The notes under the pieces: model-generated | Databases searched by the model: none | What the model was told of the DNA's origin: nothing | Seen by the model: only the letters and a program-made list of their open reading frames with translations | Part shown: one piece after another, positions 63,366 through 64,000 of the stretch | Numbering within the stretch: position 1 is the stretch's first letter | Layout of the letters: each line of letters starts with the position of its first letter | Source: Ochrobactrum chromiisoli | Lineage (GTDB): Bacteria > Pseudomonadota > Alphaproteobacteria > Rhizobiales > Rhizobiaceae | Direction: 5' to 3' | Length of the DNA stretch: 64,000 nt | Assembly: GCF_026241335.1 (NCBI RefSeq) | Contig: NZ_JAPHAV010000001.1 | Coordinates: 434,001 to 498,000 of the forward strand | Made by a program: the position numbers and the translations under genes

Positions 63366-64000
63366 TTGCTTGTTTCTCTGACGGCTATTTTACTTTTATT
63401 GATAGGTCTTGGACTGGGTGCCGCAGGCATCTACCTTGTCACGCTGGGCGGCAGCTGGTTTTTCGTCATCGCTGCCATTGGCTTTCTTCTGACGGGCTTT
63501 TTCCTCCTCAAGAGAAGCGCAATTGCGCTTTGGATTTACGCGCTCGTCATTCTCGGCGCACTTGGCTGGGCTGTGTCTGAAGTCGGCTTCGACTGGTGGG
63601 GCCTTGGTTCAACAGGCGGCGTTATCGTTCTGCTTGGTCTATGGCTACTCACGCCATGGATCAGAAAACCACTCAATGGTGGCGGTTTGCCACTGACCAT
63701 TGCCACACTGGCGGCTTTGGTGGTCGCCGGTTATTCGATGACGCAGGATCCGTGGAATATTTCGGGCGACCTGCCCACCGAAAAGGTGGTTTCATCACCT
63801 GATTTGGGTGGCAATGTGCCGGATGGCGAGTGGCATCAATATGGCCGTACGCCTTATGGCCAGCGCTATTCGCCCCTCACACAAATAACGCCGGAAAATG
63901 TTTCCAAGCTGCAAGTTGCCTGGCAATATCAAACCGGCGATGTGAAGCAGCCACAGGATGTGGGCGAAACCACCTATCAGGTGACACCGCTGAAAATTGG
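63366..64000 (+). CDS. gcd: Membrane-bound PQQ-dependent glucose dehydrogenase, 5' part
   Basis: 211 codons, cut by the right edge. The start is taken as TTG at 63366, with AAGGGGG 8 nt upstream; no in-frame ATG or GTG fits. Five membrane segments (SLTAILLLLIGLGLGAAGIY, FFVIAAIGFLLTGFFLL, IALWIYALVILGALGWAVSE and two more) are followed by the periplasmic beta-propeller start GEWHQYGRTPYGQRYSPLTQ and QVAWQYQTGDVKQPQDVGET. This matches quinoprotein glucose dehydrogenase, which oxidises glucose to gluconolactone and reduces ubiquinone. Confidence 0.9.
   Translation, partial: MLVSLTAILLLLIGLGLGAAGIYLVTLGGSWFFVIAAIGFLLTGFFLLKRSAIALWIYALVILGALGWAVSEVGFDWWGLGSTGGVIVLLGLWLLTPWIRKPLNGGGLPLTIATLAALVVAGYSMTQDPWNISGDLPTEKVVSSPDLGGNVPDGEWHQYGRTPYGQRYSPLTQITPENVSKLQVAWQYQTGDVKQPQDVGETTYQVTPLKI

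Noticed and set aside
63160-63381. 73-codon plus-strand frame between copA and gcd
   Set aside because: It begins inside the copA terminator region, lacks a ribosome site and overlaps the gcd start.
1-64000. Mobile elements, phage genes, CRISPR arrays or defence systems
   Set aside because: No transposase, integrase, direct-repeat spacer array or defence gene was seen; only short palindromic repeats are present.

Overview
The window is ordinary chromosomal DNA from an alphaproteobacterium of the Brucellaceae (Brucella/Ochrobactrum group). The clues are the gene order lptC-lptA-lptB-rpoN-hpf-ptsN, the hrcA/rph pair next to grpE, an ornithine-lipid acyltransferase, a BA14K-family protein, hsp20 followed by DUF1150, and metH beside a BlxR/BabR-type LuxR regulator. 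A PQQ glucose dehydrogenase at the right edge fits the free-living Ochrobactrum side. There is no prophage, insertion sequence, CRISPR array or rRNA operon; the only RNA gene seen is one tRNA-Pro. The genes are dense and housekeeping in character, and most of the interest lies in regulatory DNA.

Layout. 0-5 kb (minus strand): olsB (cut by the edge), lspA, two RNA/rRNA methyltransferases, a LapA-domain protein, ihfB, sppA. 5-11 kb (plus): LPS export genes lptCAB, then sigma-54 (rpoN), long hibernation factor and ptsN, closed by a strong terminator. 11-20 kb: a GNAT gene with an attenuator-like leader, an RpoH-type promoter driving hsp20-DUF1150, nth, adenosine kinase, a TRIC channel, grpE, hrcA, rph. 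20-23 kb: a VOC protein, rdgB, hemW, rsmI, yraN.

23-40 kb is rich in sulfur metabolism. The island cysG-DUF2849-cysI-cysH-DUF934 reduces APS and sulfite and makes siroheme. A second island, cysD-cysNC-cysQ, activates sulfate and recycles PAP. Between them lie metH, with a palindromic operator, and the orphan quorum-sensing regulator blxR behind a 0.78-kb AT-rich gene-free stretch. 40-50 kb is mostly regulators and carbon use: a Crp-type regulator divergent from a LuxR protein with a degenerate receiver, glpR-glpD, and an alcohol/aldehyde oxidation cluster. That cluster comprises a GAF-Fis activator without an AAA+ domain, aldehyde dehydrogenase, alcohol dehydrogenase and DUF779, with a perfect 26-bp palindrome between the regulator and the dehydrogenase. 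A LacI regulator and an ABC exporter follow.

52-58 kb (minus) is a TPP-riboswitch-controlled thiamine operon, thiD-thiO-thiS-thiG-thiE-thiY-tenA-thiX, combining thiazole synthesis with salvage of the pyrimidine. thiC is not in the operon and no ABC ATPase follows thiX. 58-64 kb: a PAS-GGDEF-EAL protein with a degenerate GGDEF motif, a copper P-type ATPase behind a CueR-type promoter, and the 5' part of gcd. Small dispersed palindromic repeats of several subtypes lie in the gaps near 20, 34, 39.8, 47.2 and 48.4 kb.
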